NCBI GenBank assembly: GCA_035533595.1
Contig: DATLTN010000056.1
Span: 1 to 53,076, forward strand
Length of the DNA stretch: 53,076 nucleotides
Reading direction: 5' to 3'
Source of the DNA: Acidimicrobiales bacterium
GTDB taxonomy: Bacteria > Actinomycetota > Acidimicrobiia > Acidimicrobiales > Bog-793
Below the pieces are notes generated by a model that did no database searches, had not been told where the DNA came from, and saw only the letters and a list, made by a program, of their open reading frames with translations. Position 1 is the first letter of the stretch; every line of letters begins with the position of its first letter. A program made the translations under genes and the position numbers. This document shows, in pieces, positions 43,801-51,488 of the stretch.

Positions 43801-45305
43801 TGTGGCGCGCGGGCCGCTCCCGCCCCGTCCCCCCGGTGCGCCGCGAGGCGCGCGAACTCGTCGCGGACCACCTCGCGGTCGTCGAAGCGCACGGCGCGGT
43901 CGGCGAACTGCTGGGTGGTCTCGTGACCCTTCCCGGCGACGATCACGATGTCGCCGGGGCGCGCCTCCCCGAGGGCCGCGGCGATCGCCCGCCGGCGGTC
44001 GATCTCGACGTGCAGCGCGGCGCCGGCCGGCATGCCGGCGCGGATCTCCTCGATCACCGTCGCGGGGGACTCCGAGCGGGGGTTGTCCGAGGTGAGCACG
44101 ACGAGGTCGGCGAACTCGCACGCGATCGCGCCCATCGCCGGGCGCTTGCCGCGGTCGCGGTCGCCACCGCAGCCGAAGACGACGATCAGCCGCCCGTCGC
44201 CCCGCTCGCGGGGCTGGTCGCCCGGCGCGTTGAAGCGCGCCGCCCGCCGGGCGGCGCGCAGCACCTCCTCGAGGCCCGCCGGGGTGTGCGCGTAGTCGAC
44301 GACGGCGGTCACCCCGTCGGGGCCGGCGATCGCCTCGAAGCGGCCCGGCACCGAGGGGGCGGCCTCGAGGCCGGCGACGATCGCGTCGGCGCTCACCCCG
44401 AGCGAGCGGGCCGCGGCCGCCGCGGCGAGGGCGTTGTAGACGTTGAACTCCCCGCCGAGGCCGAGGCGGATGATCCGCCCGCCGAGACGGAACGAGCTCG
44501 CCGAGACCCCGATCTCGAGGTCGCGGACGTCGCCGAGGGAGTAGCCGAGCATCGGGATGCAGGAGCGCTCGAGGAGGCGCCGCCCGTAGGGGTCGTCCGC
44601 GTTCACGACGCCGAAGCGCGCCCGCTCGGAGCGGAAGAGGCGGGACTTCGCCTCGAAGTAGGCCTCCATCGTCACGTGGAAGTCGAGGTGGTCCTGGGTG
44701 AGGTTGGTGAAGACGGCGACGTCGAAGGTGACCCCCTCGACGCGGCCCTGCACGAGCGCGTGCGAGGTGACCTCGATCGCGCTCGCCGCGCAGCCGGCGT
44801 CGCGCTGGCGGGCGAGCGCCCGCTGCAGGTGCGGCGCCTCGGGGGTGGTGCGCGCCCCGTCGAGGGTGCCGACGACCCCCGCGCGCCAGCCGTACTGCTC
44901 GAAGATCGCGCGCAGCAGGTAGGTGGTCGTCGTCTTGCCGTTGGTGCCGGTCACCCCGACGGTGCGCATCGCGGTGGCGGGGTTGCCGTAGAAGGCGGCG
45001 GCGACGCGCGCCATCGCCGGGCGGGCGGTCCCCGGCGGCACGACGAGCTGCACGCAGCCGGCGAGCTCGGGGCCGAGGGAGTGCTCGCAGAGGAAGGCGA
45101 CGGCGCCGGCGCGGCGCGCCGCGGCGGCGAAATCGTGGCCGTCGACGCGCGCCCCGGGCAGGCAGCAGAACAGCGCCCCCGGCGTCACCTCACGGTGGTC
45201 GAAGGCGATCTCGCTCACGGAGACGCCGTGCGGGTCGCCGAGGACGGCGAGGGGGGCGGCGGCCTCCACGAGCTCGTCGAGCCTCACGAGAGCGGAGGTC
45301 GACAT
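43797..45305 (-). CDS. murE: UDP-MurNAc-tripeptide synthetase MurE
   Basis: A 502-residue Mur ligase adding the third amino acid. TVGVTGTNGKTTTTYLLRAI is the P-loop and AVFTNLTQDHLDFHVTMEAY a conserved block. The motif SDNPRSESP (DNPR) is that of ligases selecting meso-diaminopimelate rather than lysine, so the cell wall is probably DAP-type. Starts 11 bp after ftsI. Confidence 0.94.
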   Translation of the reverse strand: MSTSALVRLDELVEAAAPLAVLGDPHGVSVSEIAFDHREVTPGALFCCLPGARVDGHDFAAAARRAGAVAFLCEHSLGPELAGCVQLVVPPGTARPAMARVAAAFYGNPATAMRTVGVTGTNGKTTTTYLLRAIFEQYGWRAGVVGTLDGARTTPEAPHLQRALARQRDAGCAASAIEVTSHALVQGRVEGVTFDVAVFTNLTQDHLDFHVTMEAYFEAKSRLFRSERARFGVVNADDPYGRRLLERSCIPMLGYSLGDVRDLEIGVSASSFRLGGRIIRLGLGGEFNVYNALAAAAAARSLGVSADAIVAGLEAAPSVPGRFEAIAGPDGVTAVVDYAHTPAGLEEVLRAARRAARFNAPGDQPRERGDGRLIVVFGCGGDRDRGKRPAMGAIACEFADLVVLTSDNPRSESPATVIEEIRAGMPAGAALHVEIDRRRAIAAALGEARPGDIVIVAGKGHETTQQFADRAVRFDDREVVRDEFARLAAHRGDGAGAARAPQ

Positions 45306-45316
45306 GACGGCGCGCC

Positions 45317-47062
45317 TCACTTCGCCACGGAACAGGTCGCGGGCGCTCCATCGGCGGCCCTCGGTGGAGCGATGCTGAAGTGGCGGAGCGCGTAGGACAT
45401 GATCTGCGCCCACACGGGAGCCGACACGACGCCACCGTAGATCGTGTCGGGGTGGTTGAGGACCACGATCCCCGAGAGCTGCGGCGCCTGCGCGGGCACG
45501 AAGCCGACGAAGCTCGCGTTCCAGTCGCCGGGCACGTAGCCGAGCCCGGTCGTGTCGGGGACCTGCGCGGTGCCCGTCTTGCCGGCGACGCAGTAGCCGT
45601 TGATCCGGGCCTCGAGGGCCGTCCCGGTCTCGTCCTGTACGACGCCGCTCAGCATGGGGACCACCTCTGAGACCGTCGAGGCCAAGAGCGTGCGGTGCGT
45701 CGGCGAGGGCGGGAGGCTCTTCTCCTGGCCCGTGGCGTCGACCGTCGCCTTCACGATGCGCGGCGCGACCTCGACCCCGCCGTTGGCGACGGAGTTGTAG
45801 GCGTCGAGCACCTGCAGCGGGGTGACGGCGACGCCGGTGCCGATCGGCACCGAGCCGGCCGCGGAGCCGAGCCAGCTGCTCGGCGTGCCGATGATCCCGG
45901 GCGACTCGCCGGGCCATCCGAGCCCGGTGAAGTGGCCGAAGCCGAGGGTGCTGAAGGCCGAGGCGAGGCGGGTGAGGCCGAGGAGCTGGGAGATCTTGAT
46001 CGTCCCGATGTTCGAGGACTGGGCGAGGATCTGGCGCACCGGGAGCTGCTCGGTGCCGTGCAGCTCGGCGTCCTGGAAGATGTAGCCCCCGAGCGAGAGG
46101 GCGTAGGGCACGGTGAACACCGTGTCGGGTGAGATCAGGTGGTCCTGGATCGCGAAGGCGATCGTCGCCAGCTTCATCACCGAGCCGGGCTGGTAGATCG
46201 AGGTCACCGCGAGGTTCTGCTGCGCCGGCCCGATCACCCCCTTCGCCCCGGTGACGAGGTCGACCATCGCGAGGATCGCCCCGGTGTGCACGTCCTCCAC
46301 CACCGCGATCCCCGAGTCGGCGTGCGTCGCCTTCATCTGCGCCTCGACGTCGCGGGTCACCTCGACCTGCAGCGGCTCGTCGATCGTGAGGACGAGGCTC
46401 GCGCCCTGCACCGGCGGGACAACGTCGCTCGCCCCCGCGGGGAGGACGACGCCGCCCGGCGCCTCGGCCACGACCTCGCTCCCGGCGCGGCCGGAGAGCG
46501 ACCCGTTCATCTGGTACTCGAGCGCGGCGTCGCCCTGGCCGGCGGCGTTCACCCCGCCGACGAGCGGCTGGAAGAGCTGGCTGCCGGGGAAGAGGCGCTG
46601 CGTGTCGGCCTGGAAGGTGATGCCCGAGAGGGTGAGGTTCTCGATCTTGGTCTCCGTGCTCGTCGGCAGCTCCTTGGCGAGCACCACGTACCCGTTTTGC
46701 TGGCTCAAAAGCGTGGTCAGCTTGCCCTGGCCGAGGTGCAGGTAGCGGGCGAGCTGTCGCGCCTCGCCGGCGGGGTCCGTGATCTGGAAGTCGTCGGCGA
46801 CGACGTCGGCGCGCGGCACCGAGACCGCGAGCAGGTCGCCGCCGGCGTCGTAGATCGCGCCGCGGGTCGCGGGCAGGCTCACCTTCTGGTTCACCTCGCC
46901 CGCCGCGTAGGCGGCGTAGCGGGAGCCGTCGAGGACCTGCACGACGACGAGACGGATGATCAGCACCGCGACGACGAGGCACATCCCGATCCCGAGGACG
47001 CGGTGGTGGTGAGGGGCGCGGCGGGGCGCTCGGCGGGCCCCCGCGGGGCGGGCGCCGTTCAC
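45317..47062 (-). CDS. ftsI: Division-specific transpeptidase FtsI (class B PBP)
   Basis: A 581-residue membrane-anchored penicillin-binding protein. One N-terminal span (about 22-42), a dimerisation domain starting TRGAIYDAGGDLLAV, and a transpeptidase domain with the active-site SVMK (S294, K297), SSN in AQSSNIGT and KTGTA. It cross-links septal peptidoglycan and works with FtsW. The GTG start overlaps the FtsL-like stop (GTGA). Confidence 0.93.
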   Translation of the reverse strand: MNGARPAGARRAPRRAPHHHRVLGIGMCLVVAVLIIRLVVVQVLDGSRYAAYAAGEVNQKVSLPATRGAIYDAGGDLLAVSVPRADVVADDFQITDPAGEARQLARYLHLGQGKLTTLLSQQNGYVVLAKELPTSTETKIENLTLSGITFQADTQRLFPGSQLFQPLVGGVNAAGQGDAALEYQMNGSLSGRAGSEVVAEAPGGVVLPAGASDVVPPVQGASLVLTIDEPLQVEVTRDVEAQMKATHADSGIAVVEDVHTGAILAMVDLVTGAKGVIGPAQQNLAVTSIYQPGSVMKLATIAFAIQDHLISPDTVFTVPYALSLGGYIFQDAELHGTEQLPVRQILAQSSNIGTIKISQLLGLTRLASAFSTLGFGHFTGLGWPGESPGIIGTPSSWLGSAAGSVPIGTGVAVTPLQVLDAYNSVANGGVEVAPRIVKATVDATGQEKSLPPSPTHRTLLASTVSEVVPMLSGVVQDETGTALEARINGYCVAGKTGTAQVPDTTGLGYVPGDWNASFVGFVPAQAPQLSGIVVLNHPDTIYGGVVSAPVWAQIMSYALRHFSIAPPRAADGAPATCSVAK

Positions 47063-47499
47063 CGGTTGGCCGCGGCCGCGGCCTCGGCGACGGTGACGCC
47101 CGGCTGCACCGGGGTGAGGTAGGTCACCGTCGCGGGCGTGACCATGTGCAGGCTCCGCTCCGCGATCTTCAGCAGCGCGCCGGGGGCGGTGAGCTCCGCC
47201 CGCTGCAGCTGCAGGTTCTCGTTGGCCGCCGTCGCGCTCGCGAGGGAGGCGTTGAGGTTGTCGAGGCGCACCTGCTGGGAGGCGACGAGCGCCTGGCCGG
47301 TGACAACGACGAGCAGGGCGACGACGACGAAGGCCGCTGCGGCGAGCGCGATGAGGCGGGCGCGGCGGCGCTGGGTGCGCGCCGCGAGGCGCCGGGCGCT
47401 CACGACCGCGAGACGCCCTCTCGCCGAGGGGGCCTCCTTCTCGGCCGGGCGTACCGACGCGCGGGCGCGGGTCGCGTGCGGGCTGGCGGCGACGGCCAT
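47059..47499 (-). CDS. FtsL-like division protein
   Basis: A 146-residue single-pass protein: basic cytoplasmic start, one span (LIALAAAAFVVVALLVVVTG), then a periplasmic coiled coil (LDNLNASLASATAANENLQL) and a short tail. Sequence conservation in FtsL is poor, but size, topology and position between rsmH and ftsI identify it. Start shares one base with the rsmH stop; stop overlaps ftsI. Confidence 0.82.
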   Translation of the reverse strand: MAVAASPHATRARASVRPAEKEAPSARGRLAVVSARRLAARTQRRRARLIALAAAAFVVVALLVVVTGQALVASQQVRLDNLNASLASATAANENLQLQRAELTAPGALLKIAERSLHMVTPATVTYLTPVQPGVTVAEAAAAANR

Positions 47500-48440
47500 C
47501 AGTGGGGGTCCGGTGCGGGAAGGCGCTCAGCGGCGCGCAGGCGGGCCGCCTCGGCGCGCGGGTTGCGCTCGATCTCGGCCTTGCCGGAGAGGCGCGCGCC
47601 GCGGTTCAAGAGCCGGATCGTCGGCACCGCGCCGCAGACGCAGTCGAGGCCGGGCGGGCAGACGCAGCCACCGCTCGCCGCGCCGGCGAGGGTGCGCTTC
47701 ACCAGCTGGTCCTCACCGGAGTGGTAGGCGAGGACGACGAGGCGACCGCCGGGGACGAGGGCGGCGATCGCCGCCTCGAGCGCCGGCGCGAGCAGGTCGA
47801 GCTCCTCGTTGACCGCGACCCGCAGCGCCTGGAAGACCCGCCGTGCGGGGTGGCCCCGGCGGCGGGCAGCCGCGGGGATCGCCTTCTCGACGACTGCGGC
47901 GAGCTCGTCGGTGCTGTCGAGGGGCCGTGCCGCGATCACCGCCCGCGCGATGCGGCGGGCGAAGCGCTCCTCGCCGTGCGCCTCGAAGAGGTCGACGAGG
48001 GTCTCCTCGTCGGCGCCGTTCACGAGCTCGGCGGCGCCGTGGCCGCGGCTCGGGTCCATCCGCATGTCGAGGGGGCCGGGATTGCGGTAGGAGAAGCCGC
48101 GGTGCGCCGCGTCCAGCTGGAACGAGCTCACCCCGAGGTCGAAGAGGGCGCCGACGAGCGGCGCCCCCGCCTCGGCGACGAGCGCCGCGAGCTCGTCGAA
48201 GCGGGCGTGCACGACCTTCGCCCGCGCCCCGAAGGGCGCGAGGCGACTCGTTGCCGCGACCACGGCCTCCGGGTCACGGTCGATCCCGAGCAGCTGCAGC
48301 TCCGGCCGGCGCTCGAGGATCGCTGCGGCGTGGCCGCCGCCGCCGACGGTGGCGTCGAGGACGAGCCCCTCCGGCACCGCGTCGAAGAGCTCAAGGACCT
48401 CGTCCAAAAGGACGGGGACGTGGCGGAACTCCTGGCTCAC
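47499..48440 (-). CDS. rsmH: 16S rRNA (cytosine-1402-N4) methyltransferase RsmH
   Basis: A 313-residue SAM-dependent enzyme. SQEFRHVPVLLDEVLELF at the N-terminus, DATVGGGGHAAAILER (SAM loop), LGVSSFQLDAAHRGFSY and AYHSGEDQLVKR are diagnostic. The GTG at 48440 starts at the family's normal first motif; longer in-frame starts (ATG 48524, 48629) would add about 28-63 unconserved residues. Confidence 0.93.
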   Translation of the reverse strand: MSQEFRHVPVLLDEVLELFDAVPEGLVLDATVGGGGHAAAILERRPELQLLGIDRDPEAVVAATSRLAPFGARAKVVHARFDELAALVAEAGAPLVGALFDLGVSSFQLDAAHRGFSYRNPGPLDMRMDPSRGHGAAELVNGADEETLVDLFEAHGEERFARRIARAVIAARPLDSTDELAAVVEKAIPAAARRRGHPARRVFQALRVAVNEELDLLAPALEAAIAALVPGGRLVVLAYHSGEDQLVKRTLAGAASGGCVCPPGLDCVCGAVPTIRLLNRGARLSGKAEIERNPRAEAARLRAAERLPAPDPH

Positions 48441-48630
48441 CCGCAGCCCCCCGACCGCGGCACGAAGAACACCTTCGCGAGCCGGATGGGAGTTAGCGGA
48501 GAGAGATGTGGACTGACCATCCATCGCCACTGCCGAGGGACTGCGGGTGAGCCAGGAGAGACCGAGCGCCCTCGCGACGAGCCGCCCCGGGGGGTGGCGA
48601 TCGACGACGACGACACCAACCGAGGACACC

Positions 48631-49053
48631 TCAGGCGCCAGCGACCGAGGAGGCGGCCCCGTCGAGCTGCTTCGCGCCCCACGCTGCGGGCGCCCAGAGC
48701 TCGACTCTGTTGATCATCCCGACGACGAGCACTTCCTGCTCGAGGCCGGCGTAGCTGCGGAGGTGGGCGGGCACGGGCATCCGGCCCTGACGGTCGATCT
48801 CCGCCTCAAAGACGGCGGCCGACCACTCGCGCACCGCGTTGCGGGCCACGGGGTCGCCCTCGGCCTGCGCGAGGCGCACCTCGATCTCCTTCTCGAACTC
48901 CTCGCTCGTCCACAGCGCGAGGCAGCCCTCGAGGTGGGGGGTGAGGTAGCCGGGCTGGGAGAAGTGGACGCGCAGCTTGGCAGGAAGGATCACCCGACCC
49001 TTGTTGTCGAGCGAGTGCTCGTACCTGCCGAAGAACCGCGCACCGAGCGCCAC
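48631..49053 (-). CDS. mraZ: Transcriptional regulator MraZ
   Basis: A 140-residue DNA-binding protein with two AbrB-like MraZ repeats, the first FFGRYEHSLDNKGRVILPAK and the second FEAEIDRQGRMPVPAHLRSY. It represses or tunes its own dcw cluster from boxes upstream. The GTG at 49053 has AGAGAGGA seven bases upstream; the GTG at 49071 would put that site inside the gene. First gene of the cluster. Confidence 0.92.
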   Translation of the reverse strand: MALGARFFGRYEHSLDNKGRVILPAKLRVHFSQPGYLTPHLEGCLALWTSEEFEKEIEVRLAQAEGDPVARNAVREWSAAVFEAEIDRQGRMPVPAHLRSYAGLEQEVLVVGMINRVELWAPAAWGAKQLDGAASSVAGA

Positions 49054-49086
49054 CCGTGCGTCCTCTCTCACTTCGTCGGGGCGGGG

Positions 49087-49123
49087 TCCCTCCCCTCCCT
49101 AACGCTCCACTTCGCGCCACTTT
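49087..49123 (-). promoter_or_regulatory. MraZ-type operator boxes
   Basis: On the minus strand, heptamers AAAGTGG (49123-49117), GAAGTGG (49113-49107), GTTAGGG (49103-49097) and GGAGGGA (49093-49087) recur every 10 bp. Known MraZ operators are GTG/TGGG-containing boxes at 10-bp spacing upstream of mraZ. The first two are close matches, the last two weak. The array overlaps the -10 element and start point, so bound MraZ would block initiation. Confidence 0.6.
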
Positions 49124-49147
49124 ATGGTCTTTCCGAACCCCCGTCAA
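49119..49147 (-). promoter_or_regulatory. Promoter of the dcw cluster
   Basis: On the minus strand, TTGACG (49147-49142) and TAAAGT (49124-49119) are exactly 17 bp apart. It predicts a leader of about 60 bases before the mraZ GTG. The -10 shares bases with the first MraZ-type box. Confidence 0.62.
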
Positions 49148-49353
49148 CCACCTCACCTCTCCGGCAATGACTTACTTGACGCATCTGCACCGTTCGGGAG
49201 CTGGGAAAAGTGAGTGACGAGGTCCGCGGGGACGCGGCGATCACTCAGGGTGCGAGAGTCAACCCGGTACTAATGGGCCTGCGGCAGTACGGACCTGGCG
49301 AGGTCCGGCCCAACCTCGTGTTCGACCGTGACGGCAACGGGCGCTTGGAGTTC

Positions 49354-49371
49354 CCGACGGCGCGCCGTCGG
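49354..49371. repeat. Perfect 18-bp palindrome at the truncation point of the transposase
   Basis: CCGACGGCGCGCCGTCGG is its own reverse complement. Transposase similarity stops here, so it may mark a deletion junction or simply be a GC-rich coincidence. Confidence 0.5.
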
Positions 49372-50094
49372 AGACGACGAGCAGCGGTGGGACAAGGCCC
49401 GGGCGGCCAGCTCGGCAAGGAACTCGGCCCAGGCGTCGTGGGACTCCGAGGTGCCCGGGGCGAGCGCCAGGAGCACGGGCTGTCCGTCGGTGGTGATCCC
49501 CCAGGCGGCGAACACCGGCTCGGCCGCCGCGCCGGCGTGGAACTTGAAGTGGCTCCCGTCCAAGAACAGCTAGTCGAGGGAGATCCCGGACAGGTCCCTC
49601 GAGCGCCAGATCTCGAACTCGACCTTGATCGCCTCGCAGATGCGGCTGACCGTCGACTTGGACAGGGTGGCCCCGGGACCGAGGGCCTCGGCGAGCGCGG
49701 CCTCGACGTCGCGGACCGAGAGCCCGCGGACGAAGCCGGCGATCACGAGGGACTCGAGGGCGTTGGTGCGGCACATCCCCGTCCCGAGCAACCGACTGGC
49801 GAAGGCCTCGTCGGTGCCGCGCAGCTTCGGGCGATCGAGGGTGACCGACCCGGCCGTCGTCTTGATCGTCGTCGGGCAGTAGCCGTTGCGGCTGCCCTCC
49901 CGGGCGTGTTCGTCGCGGACGTAGCGATCTCGGCCCAAGAACTCGGTGACCTCGGCTTCGAGGGCCGTCTGCATGAGCAGGCGCACGCCGAGACGGGCGA
50001 CGTCCTCGAGGACGTCGCCGAGGTCACGGTCGGACGCGAACAGCTCGTCAATCTGAGCGCGGACGCGCTCGGTGGGTGATACTCGGGTTGTCAC
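49354..50094 (-). pseudogene. Degenerate IS256-family (mutator-type) transposase
   Basis: From ATG 50094 the protein reads ALEAEVTEFLGRDRYVRDEH, SRNGYCPTTIKTTAGSVTLD and LSVRDVEAALAEALG as in IS256 transposases, up to an in-frame TAG at 49570-49572 where a Tyr/Asp-region codon is expected. The same frame then continues LFLDGSHFKFHAGAAAEPVF. A frameshift near 49400 changes to PPLLVVSDGAPS, and similarity ends near 49354, so most of the catalytic C-terminus is missing. Inactive. Confidence 0.85.
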
Positions 50095-50228
50095 GGGTGT
50101 GGGTTCTTTTCGTTGCTTGTCAGGCTTGAAAGGAACCTACGCCCGTCGTCCTTTTACACCGGGGATCGGACGCCCCCGCTGCAGGCGTCTTGACGCGCGG
50201 ATCTCACACAGGTAACGCCGGTCCGAGT

Positions 50229-50426
50229 TTAAGCGTCTTCCCTGATCACACTCACGACACGACTCTTCGGAAATGCTGCCACGACCTCGGTAGCCTCATC
50301 CCGGAAGCCGCTGTAGAAGAGAACCCACTCGGTGCCAGCCGAAACGGAAACGGCCGTGATGGCAACCGGGTTGGTCCCGTTCTCGTCGTTGGCCTCGAAC
50401 TCAAGCAGAACCTCGAACTTAGGCAT
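50229..50426 (-). CDS. Small acidic protein of unknown function, 65 residues
   Basis: MPKFEVLLEFEANDENG and TEWVLFYSGFRDEATEVVAA suggest a compact beta-alpha-beta fold with no signal peptide. AGGTAGGA precedes the ATG at good spacing, and base composition is less extreme than in the flanks. Family not recognised. It stands alone between the IS remnant and a gene-poor stretch. Confidence 0.6.
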   Translation of the reverse strand: MPKFEVLLEFEANDENGTNPVAITAVSVSAGTEWVLFYSGFRDEATEVVAAFPKSRVVSVIREDA

Positions 50427-51488
50427 CTCTGTCCTACCTCTCTGGTGCGGGTGCCTGAATCGTCGCGCGGTTCAACGGGGGTTGCGCTCAAACCTTCCGG
50501 GTGCGTCAAGTAATTCATTGCCACCTCTCCGACGAGGGAGATCGCGCCGAGGCGGGCCGCAAAAGATGTCCCCGCGCGGGTGAATCGCGGAATCCGCGCG
50601 GGATGGCGGGAAACGCGCGTGGAACGAATGCGCGATCGCGAGAACACGCGGGTCGTGGCGACGCGGCACGCGACACGCGGCGTCGGTACAGATCTCTGAA
50701 GGCTCCAGCCGTTCCCCGCGGCTCGGGCAGGGACTGATACAGGGCGCCGGAAACTACATAGGAGTGAGTACTAAATCGCGATCAGTGCCTCGCGCTCGAA
50801 CCCAGAAACGGTCATCACGGCCACATCTCCAACGTGGACGACGTCAACACGACCGTCTCCGACATTCTCGCTTCTGAGAGCCGCCGGATTGTGCTCCATG
50901 TCGAAGTGCCCAATTTCCGTGAGTTCATTGCACCTTCACGCCCTCGAGCGTGCAGTTGAAAGCATCCAGCCCGTTGGCGGCGTCGTGTCGTCAAGAAACC
51001 CCCAGGTGTGGCGCACTGGCTCTTGGGCTTCTTCGGCATCAACAAAAAGGGGCGCGCGTTTCCGACGGATGCGATCCTCCATTCTGGAGCCTGGCGCCAG
51101 CTGCTAGCCATCGTTTAGACCGCAACCGTTCGCCCGGTGACGAGCCATGCCTATCCGCATGCTCCTAGCGAGCTGAGACAAGGGCTGGCGAAGGTGAACA
51201 ACGACGCGGTCGATTCCTCAAGAGACCCAATGCGGATCCGGGGGTATCTCGATCGAGGTGCCCGACGGTCCAATTCCTCGTCCGAACGTGCAGCGCAGCC
51301 GCTGAGGTCCTGTCGATCCTTGTTGTGCCAGTGCTGCCTGACGCTTGTCGAGTGCGCTGCCACGCTACAGGCGCGGGCTCGGACGAGGCCGCCGGTACGA
51401 TTCCTCTGGGAAATCGCTGAGAATGAGTGGCCTCGAGCGCACGGATCCACCGGTTCGTGTCGAACCAGTGCGGTCATGGGAGGCCTGA
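50427..51488. other. About 1.06 kb with almost no gene content
   Basis: No long frame with a start signal. 50570-50690 is unusually dense in CGCG (about 13 occurrences). A rightward frame ending at 51118 reads PPGVAHWLLGFFGINKKGRA, and a leftward one at 50771-50899 is listed separately; both look like gene scraps. GGGAGG at the far right serves the PAS-EAL gene. Confidence 0.4.
50771..50899 (-). CDS. Possible 42-residue protein or gene scrap
   Basis: The frame from ATG 50899 reads GDGRVDVVHVGDVAVMTVSG, a plausible beta-rich segment with natural composition, and ends at a TAG. No ribosome-binding site is seen, and coding-like sequence continues upstream of the ATG (NELTEIGHFD) to a nearby stop, suggesting the 3' end of a decayed gene. 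Confidence 0.25.
   Translation of the reverse strand: MEHNPAALRSENVGDGRVDVVHVGDVAVMTVSGFEREALIAI

Larger units (their letters stand above)
49354..50160 (-). mobile_element. Remnant of an IS256-family insertion sequence
   Basis: Comprises the degenerate transposase and about 65 bp upstream of it. The outer edge near 50140-50160 carries CCTTTTACACCG, like the TGTAAA-type ends of IS256-family elements. I find no matching inverted end on the left, consistent with truncation. Confidence 0.55.

Noticed and set aside
50959-51118. A Trp/Gly-rich rightward frame ending WRQLLAIV
   Set aside because: No start codon after the upstream stop except an internal GTG without a ribosome-binding site; probably a decayed gene scrap.
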